From Mangifera indica (Eukaryota; Streptophyta; Magnoliopsida; Sapindales; Anacardiaceae), in assembly GCF_011075055.1 (NCBI RefSeq), contig NC_058152.1, positions 6,076,001-6,140,000 of the forward strand: a stretch of 64,000 bases of DNA. The letters are read 5' to 3'. Positions 51,201-61,227 of this stretch are shown here, one piece after another; position 1 is the stretch's first letter, and each line of letters begins with the position of its first letter. The notes under the pieces were generated by a model. The model was not told the DNA's origin and did no database searches. It saw nothing but the letters and a program-made list of their open reading frames with translations. Made by a program: the position numbers and the translations under genes.

Positions 51201-51216
51201 ACATCAACCTATTTAA
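39267..51216 (+). CDS. GH35 beta-galactosidase, BGAL16-like
   Basis: Eighteen exons: 39,267-39,434; 45,666-45,761; 45,841-45,953; 46,192-46,258; 46,488-46,580; 46,668-46,811; 46,929-47,023; 47,407-47,512; 47,690-47,774; 47,852-47,970; 48,060-48,224; 48,536-48,717; 48,805-48,896; 49,001-49,110; 49,206-49,313; 49,423-49,530; 49,607-49,752; 51,087-51,216. All introns are GT-AG and phases close to 708 residues. A Trp-rich signal peptide (1-23) is followed by [12 protein letters not shown], the GH35 signature [13 protein letters not shown] (acid/base Glu183), the nucleophile region WTENW (Glu254) and [10 protein letters not shown]. The family releases beta-galactose from wall polysaccharides in the apoplast. 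Sequence is closest to Arabidopsis BGAL16 as I remember it, but the C-terminal lectin-like domain is absent: the frame stops after [12 protein letters not shown]. Introns 1 and 17 hold transposable elements. No coding lesion was seen. Confidence 0.9.
40010..44050 (-). mobile_element. Decayed Ty1/copia retrotransposon in intron 1 of the beta-galactosidase gene
   Basis: It lies antisense to the host gene. Read on the minus strand the order is: LTR (about 43,590-44,050), a CCHC-like [14 protein letters not shown] (about 43,280-43,325, second Cys lost), protease site [12 protein letters not shown] (near 43,160-43,195; DTG has become DTK), RT with [13 protein letters not shown] (near 41,470) and YVNA at 41,316-41,327 in place of YVDD, RNase [16 protein letters not shown] (near 40,595-40,640), the [16 protein letters not shown] tail (near 40,450-40,495), a polypurine tract, and the other LTR ending at 40,372. 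The LTRs align over 40,229-40,372 and 43,913-44,050. Most of gag and parts of integrase are missing. The low-coordinate boundary is approximate. Confidence 0.8.
44051..45665. other. Remainder of beta-galactosidase intron 1
   Basis: Noncoding. About 44,590-45,010 carries repeated AGTGTGATCTTATTA-like words and 45,000-45,400 is nearly pure A/T. A T run near 44,310 and other homopolymers are present. No exon is required here, since exon 1 joins exon 2 in frame. Confidence 0.5.
49952..50462. mobile_element. Solo LTR in intron 17 of the beta-galactosidase gene
   Basis: A 511-bp unit starts TGTTAGAAAC and ends GGCTCTAACA, with 7-bp inverted tips TGTTAGA/TCTAACA. It is flanked on both sides by an identical 5-bp target duplication, AAATG (49,947-49,951 and 50,463-50,467). 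TG...CA ends with a 5-bp duplication and no internal coding region fit an LTR left by recombination between the two LTRs of one element, or a short non-autonomous LTR element. Its base composition (C-rich, with TCTCTCC runs) differs from the host intron. Copia affiliation is likely but not proven. Confidence 0.8.
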
Positions 51217-51753
51217 TATCCAATTCCTCAATAATATTTGTGTAAATTGGTGTTGTATCTGCTCAATAATTTATTTCAAACCTGGAAACCTATTGAATGT
51301 TCTCAACGGACTAATGTCAAAAGAAATGTAACAAAACCTAATTTTAATCCTCATTTTAAACAGCATTTGAAAAGAAATGAGCAAAAAAAAATGATGGGAT
51401 TAATGCATCAACAGAAAGGCAACAAACCAATGATAAGAGGGATAAAAAAAAACAACTGACTTAATTTCTAAGTTGTCTCTTAGATTTGCGTCTCGGAGGA
51501 ACACTGATGGCGGCCCATATCTAGCTGTTCCGCGTTCCAATCGCATTCGAGAAGACGGTTGCAATCGAGAGGTATGCATTAACTTATCCAGTACGAAAAA
51601 TTTCTTTTTAAAATTTTCGCCCAGATTTGGAGAGAAACTTGAGTTTGTTAACCGTGGACAGAGACAGCAACAGGCATGCCACGCTGGCTCACCCTGTTAA
51701 GGGGTCGAGCTATGACGGGTCTAGGGCCTCGGAGCCGTCTTTTCACGTTATTT

Positions 51754-51758
<5 letters not shown>
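51217..51758. other. Downstream region with a GC-richer exon-like patch
   Basis: After the beta-galactosidase stop come about 250 bp of likely 3' untranslated sequence. From 51,474 to 51,571 a frame reads LRFASRRNTDGGPYLAVPRS followed by NRIREDGCNRE, ending at a good splice donor (GAGAG|GTATGC). CpG content is much higher than in the surroundings. The opposite strand is also open here, so coding sense is uncertain. It does not resemble the lectin domain missing from the beta-galactosidase. Confidence 0.35.

Positions 51759-51819
<61 letters not shown>
51759..51819. repeat. (TA)n microsatellite
   Basis: A near-perfect TA run of about 30 units at the boundary between the GC-richer patch and the hAT remnant. 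Confidence 0.95.
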
Positions 51820-51824
<5 letters not shown>

Positions 51825-52079
51825 TAATTTAAATTATTTTTTATTTATTTTTAAATTAATCAAAATAAGAAGGACAATTCTATAAAATTTTATTGAAAAT
51901 ATCTCACTTATAAAAATAAAATATTATAATTATATGGTTGAATAATAAAAATATATATATATAAAGAAAATAAACTCAATCATAAATTTTATGAGTAGCA
52001 ATATTTATCTATATATTTTTATTAATCTTCAATATTTAAGTTTTTGAAGTATTCACAAATATCGTCTATTACATGATTT

Positions 52080-53200
52080 TGTAACGTAAATTTTGCAGTC
52101 ACCCAATATTTCATTAAGGACGTATTCACTTATATTGAAAGTTGATTCTAATGCTATTATAAACACCGAAAATGTTAGTAGATCACACGTCGTAATAAAA
52201 AATATAAGATAAGTGTTTTAACTTGTTTTCTTTATAATTTTAAGAAAATGATCAATATTAATAAAATTATAAAATCAATCATGATTGGATCTTTCACCAA
52301 CCAATTGTTTACATTTTTATAAAATATACCACAAGTCGTGACTTATCTTTTAATAGTTATTGTAAAGGGTTTTAACATATTCACGAGAGCATCTATTATG
52401 TTGCAATCATATTCAATTAATAAATAGGGTTTTCAGAATCTTTTAGTTGGTATTAAAAAAATTGTATTATAGCAATTTAGTATCTTTCACATGATTTTAA
52501 CATTAAATATATTAAATTTTACTTAGTTTAATATCTTTTTTTTTTTTTAGCACATATAATTGTATGTTGTATAAGTGATAGAAATTATAAAACATAAGCT
52601 ACCACATATATAATTGTTTATATTTAATTTTTTGCTAAAATCATATAATGTGCAAAATATCATCTTGTGCTATCTAATTCATTATGCAACATCATGTATA
52701 TCTAATGTAAAATAATCTTTCATCAAACGGTAAATTTAAATGTTTCAGCATTAAATCAACTATTTCATCATTGTATTTTGCATTATTAAAAGTAACTAAA
52801 AAAATAAATTTATTAGTTTTATTTTCATTAAAAATGTTGGTCAATGTTTGATAAATGGTGACACTAGAATAAAAATATTTGTATACACTATATAAAATAA
52901 CTTATTTGTATAACTACCTATCATAATTAATATAATAACTAGTTGTGCATATATATTCTAACTTCTTATTACTAGATTTTCATAAATCATTAGTTATAAA
53001 AGTAATACCATTAAAATCAATTAATTCTTTCAGAATTTGTAATATTATTAATTCATAATTACTTTGTCAAATTTTAATGTAGACTTATGGATTCTTTTAA
53101 ATGCAGGTTGAACACAATTATACATCATCCATTCTAAATTGTATCTTTAACCTAAGAAAATGGTTGATTAAAAACGATAATGTACTTGGTCATGTAATCA
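52080..53200 (-). pseudogene. hAT transposase remnant (antisense)
   Basis: Read on the minus strand through many stops and frameshifts, landmarks of hAT transposases appear in order. QPAFKRIHKSTLKFD (near 53,070-53,115) corresponds to the QPxFxxxSRxTxxxD segment. ITNDLWKSSNKKLEYICTTS (around 52,945-53,005, frames patched) corresponds to TTDxWTSxxxxGYxxxTxHFI. LFYIRYTCCIMN (near 52,684-52,719) corresponds to HxRCxxHIxNLIV. ALESTFNISEYVLN (near 52,120-52,160) corresponds to ASESAFSxGGRVLD of the dimerisation domain. No terminal inverted repeats were identified. The gene is dead. Confidence 0.65.
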
Positions 53201-53377
53201 TATATTTTTTGTTGATTGTACTAAAAGAGTAGGTACTCTAGAGTAGATCATTTGATTTACTTATTTTATTATTATTTATAAAAAAACATGTTTTCGTCTA
53301 TTAATTATAATTGTCTATATATGATGAATGCTCTTAGATTGATAGAACTGTGACAAGAGGATCAACGAGTTGATTGA

Positions 53378-54513
53378 TGTTGAGAACCTTATAATTACGT
53401 TTGGTGGTCGATCTAGAAATATCAGTAGCTATACCATTCAGCTAACCTAGGGCATAAATAATACGACAAGGTAATCATAGTATTAAATAACTCTCTTGAA
53501 AAGTAACGACAAATTTCGTATGTTAAGATTGTGGTTGTCAACCTAGTGCAACACATAGGTGCATGCTAAGAGCATGTCCATCGAATAGAGATGATAAAAG
53601 GATTCCACATAAATGGTAACCTCAGCATTTGAGAAATAAATCCTTTAATGGAGGGTGGTGCATGTGATCCTTACACTTGAGATTACTAAAATGTCTCGTA
53701 CACCAATTAGGTTAGTTTGAAATTACCCAATGTAGCCTTCTTAAAAGGTTGTCAAAACGATAGTATTTAGCTATGTCAAGAAGTATGACAAAGCTATAGT
53801 GGATCGACAAAGGACCATTACACCCGAGTACAGGAGAAAAATATCTCAAGGTGTTATTTGACTAATTACTATGACCAATGAAATCTGTGGTCACAATAGG
53901 GATTTAGGTGAAAGCCTAAATCCAATTAAACTTGGTTGTTGTCTAGGAAGGAAAGTCAAGAAGTCAAGATAACTGAGATGGATAATATTTCCATGGCTTA
54001 GCCTTGATGAAACATCAGTTTGATGAGAGATTCGAATGCATGGTAACTATGCTATTAAAAGGTTACATTAGTTAACGTTGATTTATGGCATATTGGGTGC
54101 TCATAATGTTTTATTAGAGGTTGTTCATAATTTGTGAATAATGAGCAGATTAATTGAAAATTAATCATGAATATCATGATTTGCTATGAATTGGATTATT
54201 GGGGTGTGTTAAGCACGAAAGAGTAAATCACCAAGGGTTGGAGATTTGGAACTTTGAGAAATCATGTTTTAAAATATTTAGAAATAAATATTTAAAACAT
54301 GGATTAAGGCCTAATTAATATGATTAAGGAGTCTCGGCTATTTGTGCAAATACCAATAAGACTCAATGGTGGTGTACATAAAGAGACCTTTAAGGTTATG
54401 CTATAAATACATGAGTCTCGACTCTCTCTTTTAGGAAGAAATTATTCTCAAAAGTTCTTCATTATCTCTACAATATACTTATTTAATCATGACAAACTAA
54501 CACTTATAAGTCC
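53378..54513 (+). repeat. Copia-type LTR-like repeat, copy 2
   Basis: It aligns with copy 1 (600-1,650) and copy 3 (57,521-58,340). Near its end it has CTATAAATACATGAG (about 54,400-54,414) followed by CT-rich sequence, the look of an LTR promoter and early R region. It is cut by the solo LTR inserted at 54,519. Confidence 0.65.
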
Positions 54514-54518
54514 CTTTA

Positions 54519-56948
54519 TGTCACACCCCCTAAAGAAGTCTTCTGGAGAAAGATGTCACTAAATTGTCTATTTTGAGCATGTATTTAATATAAAACATAT
54601 AATAAACTCTCAAAATAACTAAATAAAAACATCTTTTACTAAACTTTACAAAATGACTAAAATACCCTTATAGAAAACGTCTGTTAAAAGTGTACAAAAG
54701 ATATCTAATTAGAAAAATATAAAATATAAAGGTCATATTGTGTAGTCAAATACATGAATGAAACCGAAATAAAATTATCATGAGTAAAACTGATAAGAGC
54801 TAAAATGATGGAAATGTTTTCTTAACTTTACGCTCTCTAACCATCGCTCTTCCTGCAACCATCACAATCACCTATACCTACATACATAAAAGTAGTATGG
54901 TGTGTGACACTCAATAAGAAGGAGATTTTACTAATAACTTTTATTGAAATCTCTAAAATGCCCTTGGTCAAGACCCTTACTATCTTTGTTATCTAGAGTT
55001 GGCATTAAACTCCCTCTCAATGATGATGGGTCATATATATTGTCTCAATGTTCATATTGTATTATAGGGATTATCTTAGCTATATCTCAGAACTCTTAGA
55101 TTAAACCATGTCTCGTTTGATCACTAAGAAACCAATTCTCTAGATTTCTATCTAGTGTAACCATATTAAACTTGATGGAAGCATTTGAATCCGGAAGCTA
55201 TAATAGAAACTATATATTAAGTCAATCAATCTAGATTGAAAACAGGGATTTTACACTTTGGCCATATAAGTTATCTATTTGTTTCACTACACCACAAACT
55301 ATATCTCAACTCAGTTCTACTATAAGCAAATACCCTACTACAAATCTGATGTCTTACTACAAACGTGCCCTACTACGGATAATATAGAAAATATGTACTC
55401 ATGGTGCCCTTTCGTAACGATTTTATGATGTCTAGCATGCATGCATCTCAAACCTTTACTTAACTTAGCTCGTTTTCACTTTCACCTAATAGTATATTTA
55501 GTGTTGCACCATAACTTAACTTTTAGGCATGTGGGGTATTAGTACGTACCTAGAATCTTTATATTGTTACTCGAGACAACCCTTAAATCTTTAGCCTAAT
55601 TTTTTTACTCGTTTCTTTTTTCTGTCATATATACACGATTGTGTATATCTTAACACACGGGTTGTGTCTCCTTACTTTACTCACACATGGCCACCTCCTC
55701 GTGGCTTCTCCTTGTGTACTATTGTTTATAGATACATAGGCGTTTATCCTGACTCACATAGGCATATGCCCCTTTAGGTAATTATTTCACTTTTCTTTTT
55801 TATTCTCTTCTTGATTGCACGACTTCTTAGGGGTATTATAGTCATTTCACCCTACACACGATCATGCTTAAACTATACACGAGAAGTCCTTGTGTCTTAG
55901 TTAACCGCTCACCGGTCAATAATGCCTAACTATTGTCAGGACATCAGAGAACTTGACTTAGAATTTAGGATTCATGCACACGACGTGTGTCCTATACCAT
56001 ACGGTCATGTGACAAACCTAGAAAATAGATCGAGAACCCTAAATTCAATCCCTGGTTTACCATTATTCATCTAATCCATGCTTAAACATTATTTGATATA
56101 AAGTAGTGATCAAAGCATTTATATGACTCAATTTTGAGTGCAATAGAACATTTAATGAAGCAATATTAATCAATTCAAAACACACTAATCATAACTTAGA
56201 ATATTACAATGATTAAACACATACCACACTCTTCTCTCAACCTCACTGCATCATTCATCATTTATTATATTTGCTAATATACAATTTTGCAAGTGACAAT
56301 ATTGCTAACCTAATCATTAATATATTTATCAAGTAAACTAACATACACAAAACTATATCAATCATCTAGCATAAAGACTCTATCTTTTTTCTCCATAAAC
56401 TTGCAACATCATCATCATCCCATTTCACAATTCCTATCAAGAATCATATTTAATAACTAAATTCAATTCAAGCGTAGAAGACGGCAAGCCTACTTACCTC
56501 TTAAAGGTTTTTGTCATAGAAAAGTTGATCAGAAGGGTTCCTTCTCACTTCTTTCCTTGTCACTACGTCATTAGAATCAAGTTATTGAAATTACTATACA
56601 TAAGCCAGATGATCAAACTTTGTTCTTTCTCTCTTTCTCTTTTTTTAGGAGTTTTTGTGCATTTAGAGATTATAAATCATGATCCTTAAAACGTAGTAAC
56701 ATGTCATATATAAATTGAAAAATGCATTCAGTACACACAACCATATATCACTTAAATTTGAAATTTACATAGAATCAATCTTATCTGACTGACGCGACAT
56801 GATACATAAACATGACCTCTCTATACACAGTTGCGTGTCACTTAGAACTCATACTTTGAATTTTCAATCACATTTAATCTTTTCATATAACAATTGAACT
56901 CATGAATAAAGAATATATTACCCTTGAGATGCACCTGTGAGTATTACA
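54519..56948 (-). mobile_element. Solo gypsy LTR (Del/Tekay-like)
   Basis: On the minus strand it starts TGTAATACTC at 56,948 and ends GGGGGTGTGACA at 54,519, with near-identical 5-bp flanks CTTTA (54,514-54,518) and CCTTA (56,949-56,953). It aligns in reverse complement with LTR fragments A and B, including the paired TAGTAGGGCA/TAGTAAGACA words near 55,340-55,375, and contains ACACGATTGTGTAT-like palindromes near 55,635. There is no internal domain on either side, so it is a solo LTR about 2.4 kb long. Confidence 0.7.
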
Positions 56949-57066
56949 CCTTATCATCATACAACCCTGTATGGACAAGTAAAGCCTAGTAGAGTTTATG
57001 ATGGAATCATTTTTAATCCAGAGCAAATTCAAGAGGACTTGGAAAAGAAAGAGTCTTCAAATACAG
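56949..57066 (+). pseudogene. Orphan exon-like segment
   Basis: An open frame of 39 codons runs from the solo-LTR edge and includes RVYDGIIFNPEQIQEDLEKK. It ends at CAG|GTATAA, a good splice donor, and the frame lacks a start codon. Composition and codon use look like real protein and unlike the surrounding repeats. I do not recognise the family. A possible second exon lies in 57,205-57,281 (PVGLPKENLQPHRDLMIG). Both sit between copia LTR copies 2 and 3. It may be a captured or truncated host gene fragment, or an unfamiliar element protein. Confidence 0.35.
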
Positions 57067-57520
57067 GTATAAAGGTTTCTAACCTTTTCTTTTTGCATAT
57101 ATAATTATCCTTTGATCATGGGATTGGGTTTCTTATGATTTTAAGTGCATTCCGATGTGTATTTTGTTTTATATACCATGAGAAAAACCTACATATACAT
57201 GAAGCTAGATATTTCTCATATAATGGAACCAGTTGGGTTACCTAAAGAAAATCTACAACCTCATCGTGATCTTATGATTGGTTATTGCCTTCTTAAGTGT
57301 TGTGGTATTTTTTTAACAATATTCATTTATATGATGACATGGATGACTAATGCCTTTCGAACTCACACAAGTTAGACATGCATCACAATATTTATGTTAA
57401 GGTAATGTTTTAGAGCCAATCGTCATCAATTTATAATTTATTGTAATCATATTTTAAATTAATAAAATGTCATTCTTTATCTTATATTTTGCATATGATT
57501 TAGATAAATATCCTTAGAAT
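57067..57520. other. Possible intron and second exon-like fragment
   Basis: A 76-codon open frame at 57,145-57,375 includes MEPVGLPKENLQPHRDLMIG followed by a hydrophobic run CLLKCCGIFLTIFIYMMTWM. It could be an exon read through into intron, or chance. No family is recognised. Confidence 0.25.
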
Positions 57521-58340
57521 GGTTGAATCATGAGGACCTTATGTTCACATATAATGGTTGTTCTTAAAACATTCATAGTTCTAATATCACCTTGACCAAG
57601 TGCATATGTAATATAATAAGAACTATCATAAGGTTGAATGACTCTGTCGAAAGATGGTGATAGATCTCACATGTTAAAATTGTTCATAAATAGTTTGGTG
57701 AAACGTATAGGGGCACATTGTAGACGTGTCCACTAGACAGAGCCATTAAGAGGATTTCATATAGATAGTTGCTCTAATGCCTATGAAATATATTGCCTTA
57801 GAAAACAATGATATATATGATTCTTAGACCTAAGGTCACCGGATCGTCTTGCACAGGTATTGGTATAGTTTTACACACCAACTCAAAGTAGTCTTTAAAG
57901 ATATGTGCAAAAGCTATGGTGAATCAAGAAATGATTTATTACTCCTTAACATGGGAGCTAATATCTTTAATAGACCCAATAATGGATGTCAACAACCATT
58001 TAAATTTGCTGTTATAGTAAGATTAAATTAGTGTTCATTCCAATATTATTTGGTTGTTAACACAAACATTGATTCATATATATTAAAGATCCTCTAAGGT
58101 AGACATTATATTTGTATCTAAACCTCAAAAAGATATTGCATAACAAAAGGATCAGATTTGTATGAGTAACTATACTGTTGATATGTAAGAGTCAATTTTT
58201 GTTAGTTGGGTAGTCATGAAGTTTTGTTAAAGGTCAATCTTAGTTTGTTTATGAATCACCACTGGGTCATGAGTTTAACACAAATTAATTCATTATCAAC
58301 CTAATAAAAAGCTTATGGGTTATACGCAATAGAAGTTGAT
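57521..58340 (+). repeat. Copia-type LTR-like repeat, copy 3
   Basis: It shares AGGACCTTATGTTCACATATAATGG-like, ATAATAAGAACTATCATAAGGTT-like and TGGGTAGTCATGAAGTTTTGTT-like blocks with copy 2, in the same orientation. Similarity fades beyond about 58,340. Confidence 0.55.
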
Positions 58341-58839
58341 TAAACTTTGGACGCATAGAATTATTCGAGATGAATCTAATCTAATATATGGATTTTGAGT
58401 CTCGAATAATCTTTAGTCTCAAAATACAAGTTATTACATTTAGGCAACAAATTGTCATAATCTTGAGGTGTTCTAACATGATAGAAATTATAAAGGTTAG
58501 GTTTTATCCAATTGGATAAGAATAAAGTTGTATATGGATAATTTGACCTATGAACAATTATGCATGGATCATGCACAAATCTACGTTATCCTAGGATAAG
58601 GATTATCCATAGATCTTACCCACCTTGAAACCTGAATAATCATGAACTGTATGGATAAGATAAGCATCAAATGCATGGTAATACCTTAGCTTCATAGGTA
58701 AGGGCTTAAGTTTTAACTATGGCATGCCCTCTATTGAGAGTTTGGGTACATTCATCTTTACTTGCATGTCCATTTATATCTCTTTGTATTAATTCTTAAA
58801 AGTGGGTGCTTCTGGTCTACTTACTTCCAAATGTTACAC
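58341..58839. other. Unassigned sequence with a short inverted repeat
   Basis: ATTATTCGAGA (58,361-58,371) is repeated inverted as TCTCGAATAAT (58,401-58,411), forming a potential hairpin. Nothing else is recognised. Confidence 0.4.
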
Positions 58840-59520
58840 CTAAGTTGTTACCTTAACGTCTTTGTGCTTAATGGTTTCATCATAAACTAGACAAAATTTC
58901 ATGGGTTCTTTTGGGTATCTCTCCATTAAAATCTTTTTCAAGTATTTTCCAGTGATATCTACCTTACAACATGAATTTACATAAAAGAGTTGTTTAGTCA
59001 GATAAAAAACATTGAATTTAATATTCTCTTCTCCGATTTTGAATACTAGTTTCGTATTCTTTACATCAATGATTGTTCTACTAATTACCAAAAAAGGTCT
59101 TCCAATGATTAGTAAGACATGTGTGTCCTCCTCTATTCTAATACTATGAATTCAACTAGAATGAATAACTTTCCTACTTGTATTGGCACATTCTCTAACA
59201 CTCCAGTATTTGATAGATATGTCCACTAGTTGTAATGTAACTATGGTTGGCTTAAACTCTCATATATCTAATCTCTTGTAAATAGAAAATGGCATTAGAC
59301 TAATACTAGCTCCAAGATCACACAATGCCTTATTAAAAGATTCATTTCCTACTATACAAGAAATAAAGAAACACTTAGATCTTTTAGTTTTGGTGGCAAC
59401 TTGTTCTGAAGTATTACACTGCATTCTTCTGATAATGTTATGGTTTCAAATTCCTCTAACTTCATCTTGTTCAAAAGAATATCCTTTAGAAACTTTGCAT
59501 ATATGGGCATTTATGTGATT
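58840..59520 (-). pseudogene. Athila/Tat-type gypsy protease remnant
   Basis: Minus-strand translation gives landmarks of the protease region of Athila/Tat elements. ALCDLGASISLMP stands near 59,290-59,330 (the family's ALxDLGASxxLMP, with D as the catalytic residue). KPTxxxLQLVD is near 59,222-59,256. EEDTxxLIIGRPFLVISRTI is near 59,066-59,130 (LILGRPFLATxRxLIDV). The clean frame 58,840-59,091 (IDVKNTKLVFKIGEENIKFN) is the downstream end. Some frames had to be patched. It is non-functional. Confidence 0.65.
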
Positions 59521-61203
59521 ACTTTCATAAAGGGCATATTTAGGTGAATTTGCTTGAATATCTCAAGGAACCTACTGAACTGCAAATTAAGTTTGGTTTT
59601 TTTGGTAACATCATGGAAATGACAAGGCAGTGTGATATTTATTCTATCCTGACAATTTCTCCATATACTCCTTACTAGTTTTGATATCATTTATTGTGCT
59701 CATATTGATAGTCCATCTTATATCCTTATTTGTTGATGCGACTTACTCTTTAAGGTTTAATGCAACAATTTCCCACTTTTTTTTTCTGGTTCTAGCTCCC
59801 TATATATATTTCCACTCCTAGTGGTAATAGCTTTGTATTGTTCACATAAATTCAGTAGTTAACTTAGTAATTTTCTTAAGTCATAAGAATTAGATGAGCT
59901 GGCTCATTAACTCAATTGAACTTTTATCATCTAATTATGCATGACCAATTAGTCCATCCTCACTATTAGTTGTTTGATGGCTTTTTCTTGTGCTTTAACT
60001 TTTTGCTTCTATGCTTGTATAAGGCTCTCTATCATAACTTCGACTTATCTTTTGCTCTTATGGTAATAGATGTAAAGGTTACGGTTTCAAATTCCTAGGT
60101 TGAAATCCTAGAGAAACTGGTCAAAAATTCTAGCTCGTATTAGACTAGGCAAGTTGATTACTCTATGCAAAGTTGGGTTGATTCTTTTAGCTTAGATTGT
60201 AAATGTTTGAGTACAAGTTCCCTTGACCTAACTGTTATAGTTAACTAAATTTACTTGCTTCATGTTCAAGTCAATTAGAGTGATTAATCATATGACATTC
60301 CACACTTGTATGTCCTCCCCACATATTTCACATCGAGGTGTAATATTAACTACTTTTATGTCCATCCTTTATATTCTCTTAGTCAAGACATCTAATTTAG
60401 CGTTTACCATAGTGATACCATTGACCTCATAGATCCCCTATGGTTTCCAAAGAAATGTATCATCACTCCAACATAATTTGTTTGCTACCATTTTTTCTAT
60501 GAGTTGCAAAACATCATTTATGGTCATTCACATGAAAGAACTATCAGTTGTAATGTCCAAAGTAGTTCTCATCTATCTTAGCAACCAATTATAAAAAGTT
60601 TGTACTATCAGCCATCAGGTAATTCATTATATGGATAATGCCTTTAAAAGTATTTTATCTTTCTCATGCCTCATATAATGTTTCATCCTCTCTTATGACA
60701 AAAGTAGCGATATTATTCCTTATTTTAGCCATTTTCCCAAATGGAAAGAACTTAGGAAAATGTGTGATAGAGCTTGCCAAGTTATAAAAGTCCTTGGAGA
60801 TCTCGAGTTTAGCCTTATAGTTACCCATTCTCAGAGTAAGAAAAAGAATAATCTCAACTTGATAGCCTTGTTTGGAACTCCATTCAATTGGAACGTGTTA
60901 GATATATGAGTAAATCTTGATAAATGTGCATAAGGATCCTATACCACAACTTTTCTGATTGGTTTTGTTAGACCATTTTGATGATGGATGGGTTAATGTC
61001 AAAAGTGTTTACATTGATAGTAGTCTAATAATGCTCGAGAAACTATCTCGTAGAGATGAGACTCCTAATTTGGTCATAAACTAGTTAAAACCTATAAAGG
61101 AGAACAAAAATGATAAACTTTTAAAAGAATATGCAAGTAAAACAAAAGAAAACTCCCTAGTCTAGTAAGAACATGAATTATATTAGTATTGATTTAACGT
61201 CAA
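59521..61203 (-). pseudogene. Athila/Tat-type gypsy gag remnant
   Basis: Between the protease and the primer-binding site, minus-strand fragments resemble Athila-type gag, for example the short ETLYEA..R segment near 60,665-60,690 and a CxxCG-like word near 60,310-60,335. Stops and frameshifts are dense. The assignment rests mainly on position between a recognisable protease and a tRNA-Asp-type primer site. Confidence 0.5.
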
Positions 61204-61221
61204 TCCTCGACAATGACACCA
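61204..61221 (-). other. Primer-binding site, tRNA-Asp type
   Basis: On the minus strand TGGTGTCATTGTCGAGGA matches the TGGCGCCGTTGCCGGGGA primer site used by plant Athila/Tat-type elements at 13 of 18 positions. All five differences are C-to-T or G-to-A. It sits six bases from the LTR boundary at 61,228. Confidence 0.7.
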
Positions 61222-61227
61222 AAAACT

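Noticed and set aside
51627..51885. Frames containing long Ile-Tyr runs
   Set aside because: They are translations of the TA microsatellite.
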